Positions 7,225 through 16,458 of a stretch of 64,000 nt of DNA are shown piece by piece. The notes beneath the pieces are model-generated. The model saw nothing but the letters and a program-made list of their open reading frames with translations, did no database searches and was not told the origin of the DNA. Every line of letters starts with the position of its first letter. The first letter of the stretch is position 1. The translations under genes were made by a program, and so were the position numbers. The stretch comes from Phytohabitans rumicis (lineage in GTDB: Bacteria > Actinomycetota > Actinomycetes > Mycobacteriales > Micromonosporaceae): the NCBI RefSeq assembly GCF_011764445.1, contig NZ_BLPG01000001.1:8299316-8363315 (forward strand). The letters run 5' to 3'.

Positions 7225-8034
7225 GTGCGCGGGTTGGAGGAGCTCGATCGGGTCGACTGGCCGCGGCTCGAACACGCCTACGGGGACGCCGGCGACGTAC
7301 CGGATCTGCTGCGGTCGCTCGATGACGACGCGGTCGGCGAGCTCGTCGCGGCGCTGTGTCATCAGGGCACCCGCTTCTCCGCGAGCGCGGCGGCCGTGCC
7401 CTACCTGGCGGGGATAGCGGTACGCGCGGGCACGGTCGAGCCGCTCATGCTGCTCGGCTTCCTGGCGGTCGGCGACGACGACGCGTACTGCTTCCCGCGT
7501 CCACCGGAGGCCGACGGCGCCATGTATCCCGAGGCGGTCGCGGCCTACCGGGCGGTGGAGGCGGAGGTGCCGGCGTTGCTCCCGCTGCTCGCTCACCCTG
7601 ATCCGCGTACGGCCGCGACGGCGGCGTGGCTGGTGTCGTGGTTCCCGGCGCTGGCCGAGCAGACCCTGCCGGCGGTACGCGCGAGCCGGCCCGCGACCAC
7701 GGTCACGATCGCGCGCGGGCTGCTCGGCGACGGCACGCTCGAGCCGGGCGGCTGGGCCGAGGCGGTCGCCGCGCTCTGCGCCGGAGACAGGGCGTGGGCG
7801 GTCGACGCGGTGCTGGCGGCCGCCCGGCGGGTACGCGGGCCGGACCTGGTCGACCCGGACCTGCCGTACCTGGGTGGGGATGTCGCGGGCGTCCTCGCCG
7901 CGGCGCTCCGCCTGCTGCCGACGGAGCGCCGGCCGGAGGCGGTCGCCGCGGTGCGGATCCTCGCCGATCGCGCCCGGCCGCCGTTCGCGGGCCGGTTGCG
8001 GGCCATGCGCGACGCGCTGCTCGCGGCGGACTGA
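7225..8034 (+). CDS. HEAT-repeat-like protein
   Basis: A 269-residue protein, largely alpha-helical, with repeated helix pairs such as VPALLPLLAHPDPRTAATAA and LVSWFPALAEQTLPAVRA that look like HEAT or PBS-lyase repeats, a scaffold for protein contacts. No catalytic motif is visible. It starts with GTG at 7225; a nearby ATG (7215) is in another frame. It has no signal peptide, so it is probably cytoplasmic. It is divergent from the OsmC gene across a very short gap, which suggests shared control but not a shared function. Palindrome copy 2 follows. Confidence 0.7.
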   Translation: MRGLEELDRVDWPRLEHAYGDAGDVPDLLRSLDDDAVGELVAALCHQGTRFSASAAAVPYLAGIAVRAGTVEPLMLLGFLAVGDDDAYCFPRPPEADGAMYPEAVAAYRAVEAEVPALLPLLAHPDPRTAATAAWLVSWFPALAEQTLPAVRASRPATTVTIARGLLGDGTLEPGGWAEAVAALCAGDRAWAVDAVLAAARRVRGPDLVDPDLPYLGGDVAGVLAAALRLLPTERRPEAVAAVRILADRARPPFAGRLRAMRDALLAAD

Positions 8035-8041
8035 CGGCCTT

Positions 8042-8125
8042 CGCCGATCAAGGATTTCCGCGTCGATCAAGGGCAAACGGCCGTGGATTGGAGATCAAAC
8101 CACGACCATATGCCCTTGATCGACG
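8042..8125. repeat. 65-bp palindromic element, copy 2
   Basis: Outer arm 8042-8060 (CGCCGATCAAGGATTTCCG), then core 8061-8125, in the reverse orientation (centre GGAGATCAAA). It lies between convergent genes ending at 8034 and 8159. Confidence 0.9.
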
Positions 8126-8158
8126 CACAGAGCCGCGCACGGAGGGCGCGGCGCGTGG

Positions 8159-8683
8159 TCAGGGGCGGACCTCTGTTGCCAGGTCGTCTAGGCGGGCCGC
8201 GGTCAGCTCCAGCCAGCGTAGGTCGGCCTCCAGGTGGAAGAGCGCGTGGTCGCAGATCAGCTGTTCGGAGAAGTCGCCGCCGGTCTTGCGGCGGGTCAGC
8301 TCGCGCATGAGGCGCAGGTGCTCGGCGCGCTGGGTGTCGAGCAGGTCGGCGGCCCGCCGGCCGGTCAGCAGGGCCAGCACCACCTTGGTGTAGAGCGTGC
8401 TCTGCAGGTACAGGTCGGGCTTTTCCGGCTGGGACAGCCAGCGGCCGACGTCGGTGACGCCGGCGGACGTGATCGCGTACCGCTTGCGCTCCGGCCCCTC
8501 GCCCGGCTCCACGCCGTCGACCTCGACGAGGCCGTTCTTCAGCAGGCGGGACAGGGTCGCGTAGACCTGGCCGAACGCCAGCGGACGGGCCCGGCCGAAG
8601 CGTTCGTCGTACGCCCGCTTGAGGTCGTATCCGTGGCGTGGGCTCGACTCCAGGAGCCCGAGAAAGGTCTGTGCGATCGACAT
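8159..8683 (-). CDS. PadR-family transcriptional regulator
   Basis: A 174-residue regulator with the PadR winged helix at residues 5-75 (TFLGLLESSPRHGYDLKRAY, FGQVYATLSRLLKNGLV, then the wing with RKRYAIT) and a C-terminal helical dimerization region of the PadR-s2/Vir type. PadR proteins usually repress efflux or detoxification genes and respond to phenolics or drugs. It is divergent from the LuxR-type ATPase gene at 8802, and a 41-bp dyad lies between them at 8693-8733, the likely operator for itself and perhaps for the ATPase gene. Confidence 0.92.
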   Translation of the reverse strand: MSIAQTFLGLLESSPRHGYDLKRAYDERFGRARPLAFGQVYATLSRLLKNGLVEVDGVEPGEGPERKRYAITSAGVTDVGRWLSQPEKPDLYLQSTLYTKVVLALLTGRRAADLLDTQRAEHLRLMRELTRRKTGGDFSEQLICDHALFHLEADLRWLELTAARLDDLATEVRP

Positions 8684-8692
8684 GTGAGTACT

Positions 8693-8733
8693 CTACACTA
8701 CGCGTATACGCTAGGTGTATACGCGATGTGTAG
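8693..8733. promoter_or_regulatory. PadR operator candidate, extended dyad
   Basis: Symmetric about 8713: CTACAC (8693-8698) and GCGTATAC (8702-8709) on the left mirror GTATACGC (8717-8724) and GTGTAG (8728-8733) on the right, all exact. It starts 10 bp upstream of the padR ATG. This is an AT-rich island in very GC-rich DNA. Confidence 0.75.
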
Positions 8734-8801
8734 AGATCGCGACCAATCCAATCCGGCCGGCGGCGCGAACTATCAGTGCTCTGTCTGGGGAGGTGCCATC
8801 G

Positions 8802-11422
8802 ATGGACGCGTGGCCGTTTGTAGGGCGGGACGAAGAGCTGGCGGCGATCGAGACGGCGTTCGACGGGTCCGATGTGGACGCTGTCGTGATCGCCGGCCCG
8901 GCGGGCGTCGGTAAGACGGCGCTGGCCCGCCGGGTGCTCGGCCGGTTGCGCGCCGCCGGCAGCCGGGCGGAGTGCGTGGTCGGCACGCGGGCCGCCGCGT
9001 CGATCCCGTTCGGGGCGGTGGCGCCGCTCGTACCGGCGGACTGGCGGCCGGTGGGCGGGCCGCTCGGCGTGCTGCGCGCGGTGGCCACCCAGGTGGGCAG
9101 GTGGGGCGGCCGGCGCCGGGTGGCGATCGGCGTCGACGACGCCCACCTGCTCGACGACTCGTCCGTGGCGGTGGTGACGCACCTGGTCACCGAGCGGCTC
9201 GCGTTCGGGGTGCTGACCCTGCGTACGGGCGAGCCGGTCGCCGACGCGATCACGGCGCTGTGGAAGGAGGAGCGGGCCGAGCGGCTGGAGCTCGGCGGGC
9301 TCCCCGCCGCCGCGGTCGACCACCTGCTGGGCCACTACCTGAAGGGCCCGATCGACGGGCTGAGCCGGCGCCGGCTCACCGAGGCGGCGGCGGGCAACCC
9401 CCTCGCCCTGCGCGAGATGGTCCACGGTGGACTGTCCGGCGGCAAGCTCCGCGAGCGGTACGGGGTGTGGCGGCTGGACCCGGCGTACCAGCCCGGCGGG
9501 CGGGTTACCGAGCTGGTGGCGCGCCACCTGGTGGGCCTGGACGCCAGCACCCGGCACGTGGTCGAGCTGGTGGCCGAGGGCGAGCCGGTCGCCCTGCCCG
9601 CCCTGGAGACGCTCGCCGACGCCGCCTCGATCCGCGCCGCCGAGGAGAGCGGCCTGGTGACGGTCGGGCGCTCCGGCGCCCGCGTCGAGGCCCGGCTCGC
9701 CCACCCGCTGTACGGCGAGGTGCTGCGCGCCGGCATGCCGCTGACCCGGGCCCGGATCGTGCGCCGGCGGCTGGCCAAGGCGCTCCTGGACACCCCGATG
9801 CGCCGCCGCGACGACGCGCTGCGGGCCGCACAGTGGCAGGTGGACGGCGGCGTGATCACCCACCCCGACGTGGTACGCGTCGGCGCCCGCCAGGCCATCG
9901 GCTGGTCCGACCTGCGGCTGGCCGAGCGGCTGGCCCGGGCCGCCCGGAACGCCGAGCCGGGCGCCGAGGCCGACGTGCTGCTCGCGGAGATCCTGGAGTA
10001 CCGGGGCAAGAGCGCGGAGGCGGTGGCGCTGCTGTCCGACGAGCCGCCCCCGGAGACCACCGACCCGATGCTGTGGGCGGTGACCCGGGCCGAGACCCTC
10101 TACTGGGGACTCGGCGCGGCCGGCGCGGCGGAGCGGGTGCTCATGGCCGTGGCCGGCGGTCCGCGCGGCGAGCTGGCCGACGGGACCCGCTCCTGGATCC
10201 TGGTGTTCGACGGGCGGTGCGGCGCGGCGCTCGACGTGGCCCGCCAGGTGCTGGCCCGGCCCGGCGCCGACCCGCAGGGGGTCATCTGGGCCGCGGCGGG
10301 CGGTACGGCGGCGGCCGGCTTCCTCGGCCGCCTTGACGAGTCCGACGCGATCCACGACCGCGGGCTGCCGGTCGCCGCCGCGCACCGGGACGTCATGCCG
10401 TGGGGCGTGTACGAGATCGAGATCGCCGCCTGCCTGGCCCACCTGGCGTCCGGCGACCTGATCGGCGCGCGCGCGTTCGCGGACGAGGGCTACCGGCTCG
10501 CTGTCGAGGCCGGCGTGCCGATGATGGTCAGCGGCTGGGCGCTCTTCAGTGGGCTGGTCACGGCCGCCCAGGGGCACCTCGACGTGGCGGGCGCGATGCT
10601 GCGCGAGGCGTTCGCCGGCTTCGAGGAAAACGACACCTTCCGCTTCCGGCGGTGCTGCGGCGCGGCCCTCGCGGGGGTGTCCGCGCTGCGCGGCGAGGCC
10701 GCCGAGGCGCTGCGCTGGATGGGCGAGGTGGAGCCGTTCGGCGCGGGCGCGAACCGGATCTTCGAGCCGTGGATCGAGCTGTGGCGGTCCTGGACCGTGC
10801 TGTCCGAGGGGCCACCAGCGAGGCCATCGGGTACGCCCAGGGCGCCGCCGAGCTGGCCCGCTCCGCCGACATGCCGGCGGTGGAGGCGGCCGCGCTCTAC
10901 GAGGTCGGCCGGCTGGGCGGCACGGTCGACCGGGACCGGCTCGCCGCGCTGGCCGTACGGCTGGCCACCCCGTTCGCGGAGGCGCTGGCCGGCGCCGCCC
11001 GCGGGCTCGCCACTTCGGACGGGCGGGCACTCGCCGACGCGGCCGCGACGTTCGAGCTGCTGGGGCACGACCTGCTGGCGGCCGAGGCGGCGACGGTGGC
11101 GGCCCGGGCGTTCCGGCGGGCCGGCCGGCGCGGCCAGTCGCAGCTGCTCTCGGCGCGGGCCGCGCAGTGGCGGGCCCGGTGCTCCGGCGCGCGCACGCCG
11201 CTGCTGCTGGACGGCGAGGTCGCCGACCTGCTCACCGCCCGGGAACGGGAGGTCGTGCTGCTCGCCGCGCAGCACAGCAGCAAGCAGATCGCCGAGCGCC
11301 TGGGGCTCGGCGTGAAGACGGTCAACAACCACCTCGCCCGCGCGTACGCGAAGCTGGGCGTCACCAGCCGCGCGGAGATCCGCACCCTGCTCGGCCAGCC
11401 ACCGTCCGCACGACCACGGTAG
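8802..11422 (+). CDS. Large LuxR-family ATPase regulator, one frameshift
   Basis: With one base restored this is a regulator of about 873 residues. The N-terminal AAA-type ATPase has a Walker A at about residues 29-37 (GPAGVGKTAL) and a Walker B-like IGVDDAHLLDD; a long TPR-like middle region follows. The C-terminus has a LuxR DNA-binding helix-turn-helix (LTAREREVVLLAAQHSSKQI, then LGVKTVNNHLARAYAKLGV). Such LAL-type regulators activate specialised metabolism or transport operons. ATG at 8802 has GGGGAGG in front. At 10808-10811 (GGGG) the frame breaks: WTVLSEG continues as ATSEAIGYAQ only if one G is added. The downstream frame stays open to 11422, which favours sequence error over decay. 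Confidence 0.85.
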
Positions 11423-11431
11423 CCTTGCGGC

Positions 11432-12190
11432 GTGTTGGGCTATTCCCGACGGCGTGCCGCCGTCACCGCGCTGGCCATGGTGGGGCTGCTCGTGTCGGGC
11501 TGCGACAGCGACAGTCCGGGCGGCTCGGCGGCGCCGTCGGCGTCCGCCTCGCCCACCCCCTCGCCAACGCCGTCACCGACCCCGTCCGAGCTGTACTTCT
11601 ATCCGCCCGTCAAGGGCGCCGCGCTCACGTACACCAACGGCGGCGCGGTCAGCGGCACGATGTCCATCACGGTCACCAAGGTGGCCTCCGGCGCGGACGG
11701 GCAGACCGTCACGGTCAAGGAGGTCAACGACGGGTCCGGCACCGCGGTCACCGTCCAGCGGGCGTTCCTGACCGGCCCTGAGGGTGGGCTCAGCATCGAC
11801 GCGGCGGCGTTCGCGGCCTCGGCACCGGGCTTCACGGTCAAGGCCGCCGGTGACGACGTCCGGATCCCGCCGGTCGCCGAGTTGGAGGCGGGCAAGTCCG
11901 CGACCGGCAAGACCTCCGTGACGTTCAGCGGCGCCGGGATCAACGCGCGCACCGAGGTGACCTACACGGCGACCGGCGAGGGGTTCGAGCCGGTGACGGT
12001 GGCGGCCGGGTCCACCGAGGCGTACCTGGTCAAGCTGGACGTGAAGTTCGGCACCGCCATCGCCGGGATCACGCAGGGCACCGCGCGGTTCTGGTTCCGG
12101 CCCGGGTTCGGGCTGGTCAAGCAGGAGACCGGGGTCGGCGGCCTCACCATGACCACCGAGCTGACCTCGACGACCGTCCCGCTGGCCTAG
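11432..12190 (+). CDS. Secreted lipoprotein of unknown function
   Basis: A 252-residue protein with a lipoprotein signal: GYSRRRAAVTALAMVGLLVSGC, with the lipobox LVSGC at residues 20-24, so Cys24 would be lipidated and the protein held on the outer face of the membrane. A Ser/Thr/Pro linker (residues 30-52, repeated SPTP) follows, then a beta-rich domain of about 200 residues with no catalytic motif that I recognise. It starts with GTG 10 bp after the LuxR-type ATPase gene, so the two may be co-transcribed. Similar lipoproteins are common in actinomycetes and mostly uncharacterised. Confidence 0.75.
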   Translation: MLGYSRRRAAVTALAMVGLLVSGCDSDSPGGSAAPSASASPTPSPTPSPTPSELYFYPPVKGAALTYTNGGAVSGTMSITVTKVASGADGQTVTVKEVNDGSGTAVTVQRAFLTGPEGGLSIDAAAFAASAPGFTVKAAGDDVRIPPVAELEAGKSATGKTSVTFSGAGINARTEVTYTATGEGFEPVTVAAGSTEAYLVKLDVKFGTAIAGITQGTARFWFRPGFGLVKQETGVGGLTMTTELTSTTVPLA

Positions 12191-12209
12191 CCATGATTAT
12201 GGTAGGGAC

Positions 12210-13403
12210 ATGTCGAAGCCGACGGTCCTGGAGGTCGCCGGCCGCGAGGTGACGATCACCAACCCCGAGCGGGTGGTGTTCGCGGCCGCTGGGCACACGA
12301 AGCTGGATCTGGTGCGGTACTACCTGGCGGTCGCCGACGGGGCGCTGCGCGGGGTGTACGGCCGGCCGATGATCCTCAAGCGCTTCGTGAAGGGCATCGA
12401 GGAGGAGGCGGTCTGGCAGAAGCGCGTGCCCGCCAACCGGCCGGACTGGACCGAGGTGGCGGAGCTGCACTACGCGTCCGGCCGCTCGGCGCAGGAGGTC
12501 GTCGTGCGGGACGCGGCCGCGCTGGCCTGGGTGGTCAACCTGGGCTGCGTCGACCTCAACCCGCACCCGGTACGCGCCGAGGACCTCGACCGCCCGGACG
12601 AGTTGCGGATCGACCTGGACCCGGTGCCGGGCGTGCCCTGGCGACAGATCCTCGACGTGGCCATGGTGGCCCAGGAGGTGCTGGCCGACCACGGGCTGAC
12701 CGGGTGGCCCAAGACGTCCGGGTCGCGCGGCTTCCACATCTACGCGCGCGTCGACCCGCACTGGTCGTACCGGGACGTGCGGCTGGCCGCCGAGACGGTC
12801 GCCCGCGAGGTGGAGAACCGGGCTCCGGACCTGGCCACCAGCAAGTGGTGGAAGGAGGAGCGGGAGGGCGTGTTCGTCGACTTCAACCAGAACGCCAAGG
12901 ACCGCACGGTCGCCTCGGCGTACTCGGTGCGGCCGACCCCGGACGCCCGCGTGTCGACGCCGCTGACCTGGGCGGAGGTGCCGGAGTGCCGCCCGGAGGA
13001 CTTCACCGTGCCGGCGGTCGTCGACCGGTACGCGGCGATCGGCGACCCCTGGCAGGGCATGGACGAGTCGTCCGGGTCGCTGCTCGGGCTGCTCGACCTT
13101 GCCAAGCGGCTCGGCCCGGCGGAGAAGCCGCCGAAGGGCACCGGCCGCCGGCAGTCCACGATGCCGCTCATCGAGATCGCGCGCGCGAAGACCAAGGACG
13201 AGGCGCTCGCCGGCCTGGACCGCTGGAAGGCCCGCCATCCGTCTACTGTGGAACGTCTGGAGCCGGCCGACGTGCTGGTGGACGGCATGCGGGGCCGCAG
13301 CTCGATCTGGTACCGGATCCGGGTCAACCTCCAGCACGTGCCCGAGGACGAACGCCCGGAGCAGGAGCCCCTCGAAGTGGACTACAACCCGTGGACCCAC
13401 TGA
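12210..13403 (+). CDS. LigD-type polymerase/primase domain protein (NHEJ)
   Basis: A 397-residue stand-alone polymerase of the LigD PolDom group (archaeo-eukaryotic primase fold), which fills gaps and adds ribonucleotides during non-homologous end joining with Ku. The metal-binding acidic pair is in RIDLDP (about residues 132-137), the nucleotide-binding motif is SGSRGFHIYAR (about 170-180), and FVDFNQNAKDRTVASAYSVR follows near 222-241 with the third catalytic Asp. Beyond residue 300 is a C-terminal extension (GMRGRSSIWYRIRVNLQHV) seen in single-domain actinobacterial versions. No ku or ligase gene is nearby. The stop overlaps the start of the heparinase-like gene. Confidence 0.9.
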   Translation: MSKPTVLEVAGREVTITNPERVVFAAAGHTKLDLVRYYLAVADGALRGVYGRPMILKRFVKGIEEEAVWQKRVPANRPDWTEVAELHYASGRSAQEVVVRDAAALAWVVNLGCVDLNPHPVRAEDLDRPDELRIDLDPVPGVPWRQILDVAMVAQEVLADHGLTGWPKTSGSRGFHIYARVDPHWSYRDVRLAAETVAREVENRAPDLATSKWWKEEREGVFVDFNQNAKDRTVASAYSVRPTPDARVSTPLTWAEVPECRPEDFTVPAVVDRYAAIGDPWQGMDESSGSLLGLLDLAKRLGPAEKPPKGTGRRQSTMPLIEIARAKTKDEALAGLDRWKARHPSTVERLEPADVLVDGMRGRSSIWYRIRVNLQHVPEDERPEQEPLEVDYNPWTH

Positions 13404-15119
13404 GCTTTCCGGCCGCGGGCGACCCGGCGTGGGCCGCGGTCCACGACCAGTCCATCGTGGACGCCGCGAGCAAGGCGCTGGGGCAGTCGTGGCCGGAGCT
13501 CACCGCGACCGGCTACCTGCGCTACCGGCGCGACGGTGACCGGGTGGGCTACGAGACGCCGTACTTCGCCCGCCGGGACCGGCTCGCCACCGCGGTGCTC
13601 GCCGCGGCGATGACCGGCCGCGACGACCTGCTCGACGACGTCGTGGACGGGATCTGGCTGCTGTGCGAGGAGAGCACCTGGTGCCTCCCGGCGCACGAGC
13701 GCGCACCCCTGCCCGACCCGGACAAGCCGGTGCTCGACCTGTTCGCCGCGGAGACGGGCGGGCTGCTCGCGTACACGGATCTGGTGCTGGGCGCGCGGAT
13801 CGAGGCGGTGGCGCCCGGTACGCGGGAGCGGCTGCGCCGCGCGGCGCGGTCCCGGATCCTGGCTCCCTACCACGAGCGCGAGGAGTGGTGGTACGCCGGC
13901 GTCGGTAGCCCGCTCAACAACTGGAACCCGTGGATCCACAGCAACGTGCTCGCCGTCGCGTTGCTGTTGGGTCCGTCCGATGTGGACCAGACCCTCGCGC
14001 GGGTCCGAACCGGACTGGACAATTACCTCGCCGTGTGCCCACCGGACGGCGGCTGCGACGAGGGCGTGGCGTACTGGTGGCGGGCGGCCGCGTCGCTCTT
14101 CGAATGTGCGGAATTGCTGGGCCGCGGCTACGATCCGGTGCTGCGCAGGATGGCGCGTTACCCGCTGGTGGCCCACGTCGCGGGGAGTGGCAGGTCAACT
14201 TCGCGGACGGCCCGGCCCGGCCCAAGCCCGGCAGCGAGGCACCCGCGCTGCTGTACCGCTTCGGGCGGGCGGTCGGCGACCCGGAGGTGATGGCGCACGC
14301 GGCGGCGCTCGCCGGTGCGCCCCGGTCGGCGGTGCCGCGCCACCCCGCCACGTCGCTGGCGCGCGAACTGGCCGCCCTCTTCGACCCGCCACCGTCCACA
14401 GGGGACTTTCCGTACGTGGGGCGGGAGTGGCTGCCCGACACCGAGGTCCTCGTGGTCCGGGAGCGGCCGGGCCGGGCCGACGGGCTCTTCCTGGCGGCCA
14501 AGGGCGGGCACAACGCGGAAAACCACAACCACAACGACGTCGGCACGTTCATCGTGGCCCTGGACGGCCGGCCGGTGCTCGTCGACGCCGGGGTCGGGCG
14601 GTACACCCGGCAGACGTTCTCCGACCGGCGGTACGAGATCTGGACGATGCGCAGCACCCACCACAACGTCCCCGAGATGAACGGCCGCGAGCAGGCCCCG
14701 GCCCCGCCCACCGGGCCACGGACGTGGTCTGCGAGGGCACCGGGCTGGCCATGGAGCTGCGCGACGCGTACCCGATGGGGGCTGGCATCCGGTCGTGGCG
14801 GCGGACGCTGCGGCTGGACCGCGGCGATCCGGCGGCGGTGGTCGTGACCGACGCGTGGGAGCTGGCCGATCCGGGCCGGGTCGACCTGCGGCTGCTGGCC
14901 GCCGCGCCGGTCGAGGTCGTCGCGCCCGGCCTGCTGCACGCCGGCGGCCTGGCGATCCGGTACGACCCGGCGCTGCTCACGCCCGCGGTGGAGGCGGTGC
15001 CGCTGGACGACGACGAGCTGGCCCGGGTGTGGGGCCCGGCGCTGTACCGGGTGACGCTGTCCGGTCAGGCGCTGGTGGCGTCGCACACGCTGACCGCCGG
15101 TAGACTACTATCCCGATAG
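13391..15119 (+). CDS. Heparinase II/III-like polysaccharide lyase family protein, two frameshifts
   Basis: Restoring two bases gives a protein of about 576 residues. The N-terminal half is an alpha/alpha-toroid (EREEWWYAGVGSPLNNWNPW, then CPPDGGCDEGVAYWWRAA) and the C-terminal half carries the heparinase II/III signature GGHNAENHNHNDVGTF, with the His/Asn residues that bind metal or act in catalysis. These lyases cleave uronic-acid polysaccharides; no signal peptide is visible, so it may act on imported oligosaccharides. Frame breaks: GGGG at 14182-14185 (HVAG-EWQVNFAD) and GGG at 14713-14715 (PPTG-ATDVVCE), each mended by one G. It starts with GTG 13 bp before the LigD stop, so translation is probably coupled. 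Confidence 0.8.
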
Positions 15120-15131
15120 GAGATAGGGTCT
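15101..15131. promoter_or_regulatory. AT-rich dyad before the flavodoxin-fold reductase gene
   Basis: TAGAC then CTATC on the left mirror GATAG then GTCTA on the right, around 15101-15131, overlapping the heparinase stop codon and ending 5 bp before the next ATG. This is operator-like, but the cognate regulator is not identified. Confidence 0.4.
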
Positions 15132-15135
15132 AAGC

Positions 15136-15684
15136 ATGACCGATCTCGTTGTGCTGGTGGGCAATCCGCGCCCCGGTTCGCGGACCCGGGCGCTGGCCGA
15201 GGCGCTGGCGGCCCGGCTGGCGCCGATCGAGGACACCCGCGTGCTGGAGCTGGCCGACGTCGTCGGTGTCTCGTTCGGGCCCGAGCCGGCGTACGGCTCG
15301 ACCTCCGGCGAGGACCTGTTCGCGCTGGTGCGGTCGGCGCGGCTGCTGGTCGTCGCGACCCCCACCTACAAAGGCACCTACACCGGGCTGCTGAAGGTGT
15401 TCCTGGATCAGTTCGGCCCGGGGGCGCTGGCCGGCGTCGTCGCCGTACCCGTGACCATCGCGGCGTCCGAGCCGCACGTGGCCTCGGTGAGCGCGGCGCT
15501 GCGCGACCTGCTGGTCGAGCTGGGCGCCAGCGTGCCGGCGCCGGCGCTCGCGGTGCCCGAGTCGGCGTTCGGCGCGCAGGCGCTCGGGGCGCACGCCACC
15601 CCCACGGCCTACGTGGCGGGGTGGGCGGACCGGCACGGTGACGAGGTCACGCAGGCGCTGGCGGTGCGTCCGGCCGCCCGGTGA
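15136..15684 (+). CDS. NADPH-dependent FMN reductase (SsuE-like)
   Basis: A 182-residue flavodoxin-like reductase. The phosphate-binding loop VGNPRPGSRTRALAEALA (about residues 8-25) and the ATPTYKGTYTGLLKVFLDQF motif (about 75-94) match the SsuE/MsuE group, which supplies reduced FMN to two-component monooxygenases such as alkanesulfonate monooxygenase. No monooxygenase gene is adjacent, so the partner is unknown. It starts at ATG 15136 just after a dyad and overlaps the convergent membrane-protein gene by 38 bp at its 3' end. It is distinct from the FMN reductase at 4072. Confidence 0.88.
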   Translation: MTDLVVLVGNPRPGSRTRALAEALAARLAPIEDTRVLELADVVGVSFGPEPAYGSTSGEDLFALVRSARLLVVATPTYKGTYTGLLKVFLDQFGPGALAGVVAVPVTIAASEPHVASVSAALRDLLVELGASVPAPALAVPESAFGAQALGAHATPTAYVAGWADRHGDEVTQALAVRPAAR

Positions 15685-16408
15685 GCACGCCGTACAGCCG
15701 GGCGTACTCCGCCGGCGTGCCGATCGCGGCGCGGTGCTCGGCGTGGAAGAGGTAGTGGTTCACCGCGGCGGCCAGAAACATCGGGTCGGTCGCCACCAGC
15801 GGCGGCAGCATCACCTTCCGCTGCCCCAGCCAGCGTTCCAGGCCGCTGCGGTGCACCAGCTCGGGCCGGCCGATGGCCATCTCGTTGACGTCCTGCCGGC
15901 GCTGCCGCGGGTACGGGCCGACCGCGATCGCCTCCCACGGCATGGCCCGGGTCCCCAGCACGTTGAACAGCTTCAGCCCCTCCGGCCGCAGCTCGACCCG
16001 CGGCTGGTCCCCGAACACCGCCCGCACCGACGGCACGTAGAGCAGGATCTGGAGGGACGCGAGCGCGAGTAGCGGCACGCTGATCGCCGGGACGTCCGCG
16101 AGGTCCCGCAATGCCTGGCCGGCCACCATCGCGCCGATGGCGAGGAACACGGAGGCGTGCACCGCGACCCGCAGGTAGGCGGGCGGTGCGACGAACGCTC
16201 CGGCCCGGACTTCGAGGGTGGCCGGACGCCGCGATCGCGTCAGCTGCACCACGTACACCGTCGTCAGGCCGCCGAGCACCACCAGCGGGAGCAGGAGGCC
16301 CAGCACCAGGCTGGTCCCCGTCGGCGAGGTCTGCCACGCGCTGCCGGCGAGCCAGGCCACCGCGAGTAGCACCGTCGCCGCCACGAGCAACTGAGCGCGC
16401 ACCTTCAC
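15647..16408 (-). CDS. Integral membrane protein of unknown function
   Basis: A 253-residue protein with four predicted membrane segments: about residues 6-25 (LLVAATVLLAVAWLAGSAW), 32-53 (SLVLGLLLPLVVLGGLTTVYVV), 83-103 (VAVHASVFLAIGAMVAGQAL) and 112-128 (VPLLALASLQILLYV). A soluble region follows with a PH-like pattern (RVELRPEGLKLFNVLGTRAM, PWEAIAVGPY) and a helical end. The loop-and-strand part resembles bacterial PH-domain membrane proteins of unknown role. It shares a 50-bp divergent region with the quinone oxidoreductase gene. No enzyme motif is visible. Confidence 0.7.
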   Translation of the reverse strand: MKVRAQLLVAATVLLAVAWLAGSAWQTSPTGTSLVLGLLLPLVVLGGLTTVYVVQLTRSRRPATLEVRAGAFVAPPAYLRVAVHASVFLAIGAMVAGQALRDLADVPAISVPLLALASLQILLYVPSVRAVFGDQPRVELRPEGLKLFNVLGTRAMPWEAIAVGPYPRQRRQDVNEMAIGRPELVHRSGLERWLGQRKVMLPPLVATDPMFLAAAVNHYLFHAEHRAAIGTPAEYARLYGVLTGRPDAPPAPA

Positions 16409-16458
16409 GCGTGAAGTATGAGGCCCGGATAGCCTGGCCTTCGAGAGGGAGGTTCACG

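Noticed and set aside
8067-11030. Minus-strand open frame of nearly 1 kb codons across padR and the LuxR gene
   Set aside because: It is antisense to two well-supported genes; the protein is Arg/Pro/Gly/His-rich without domains.
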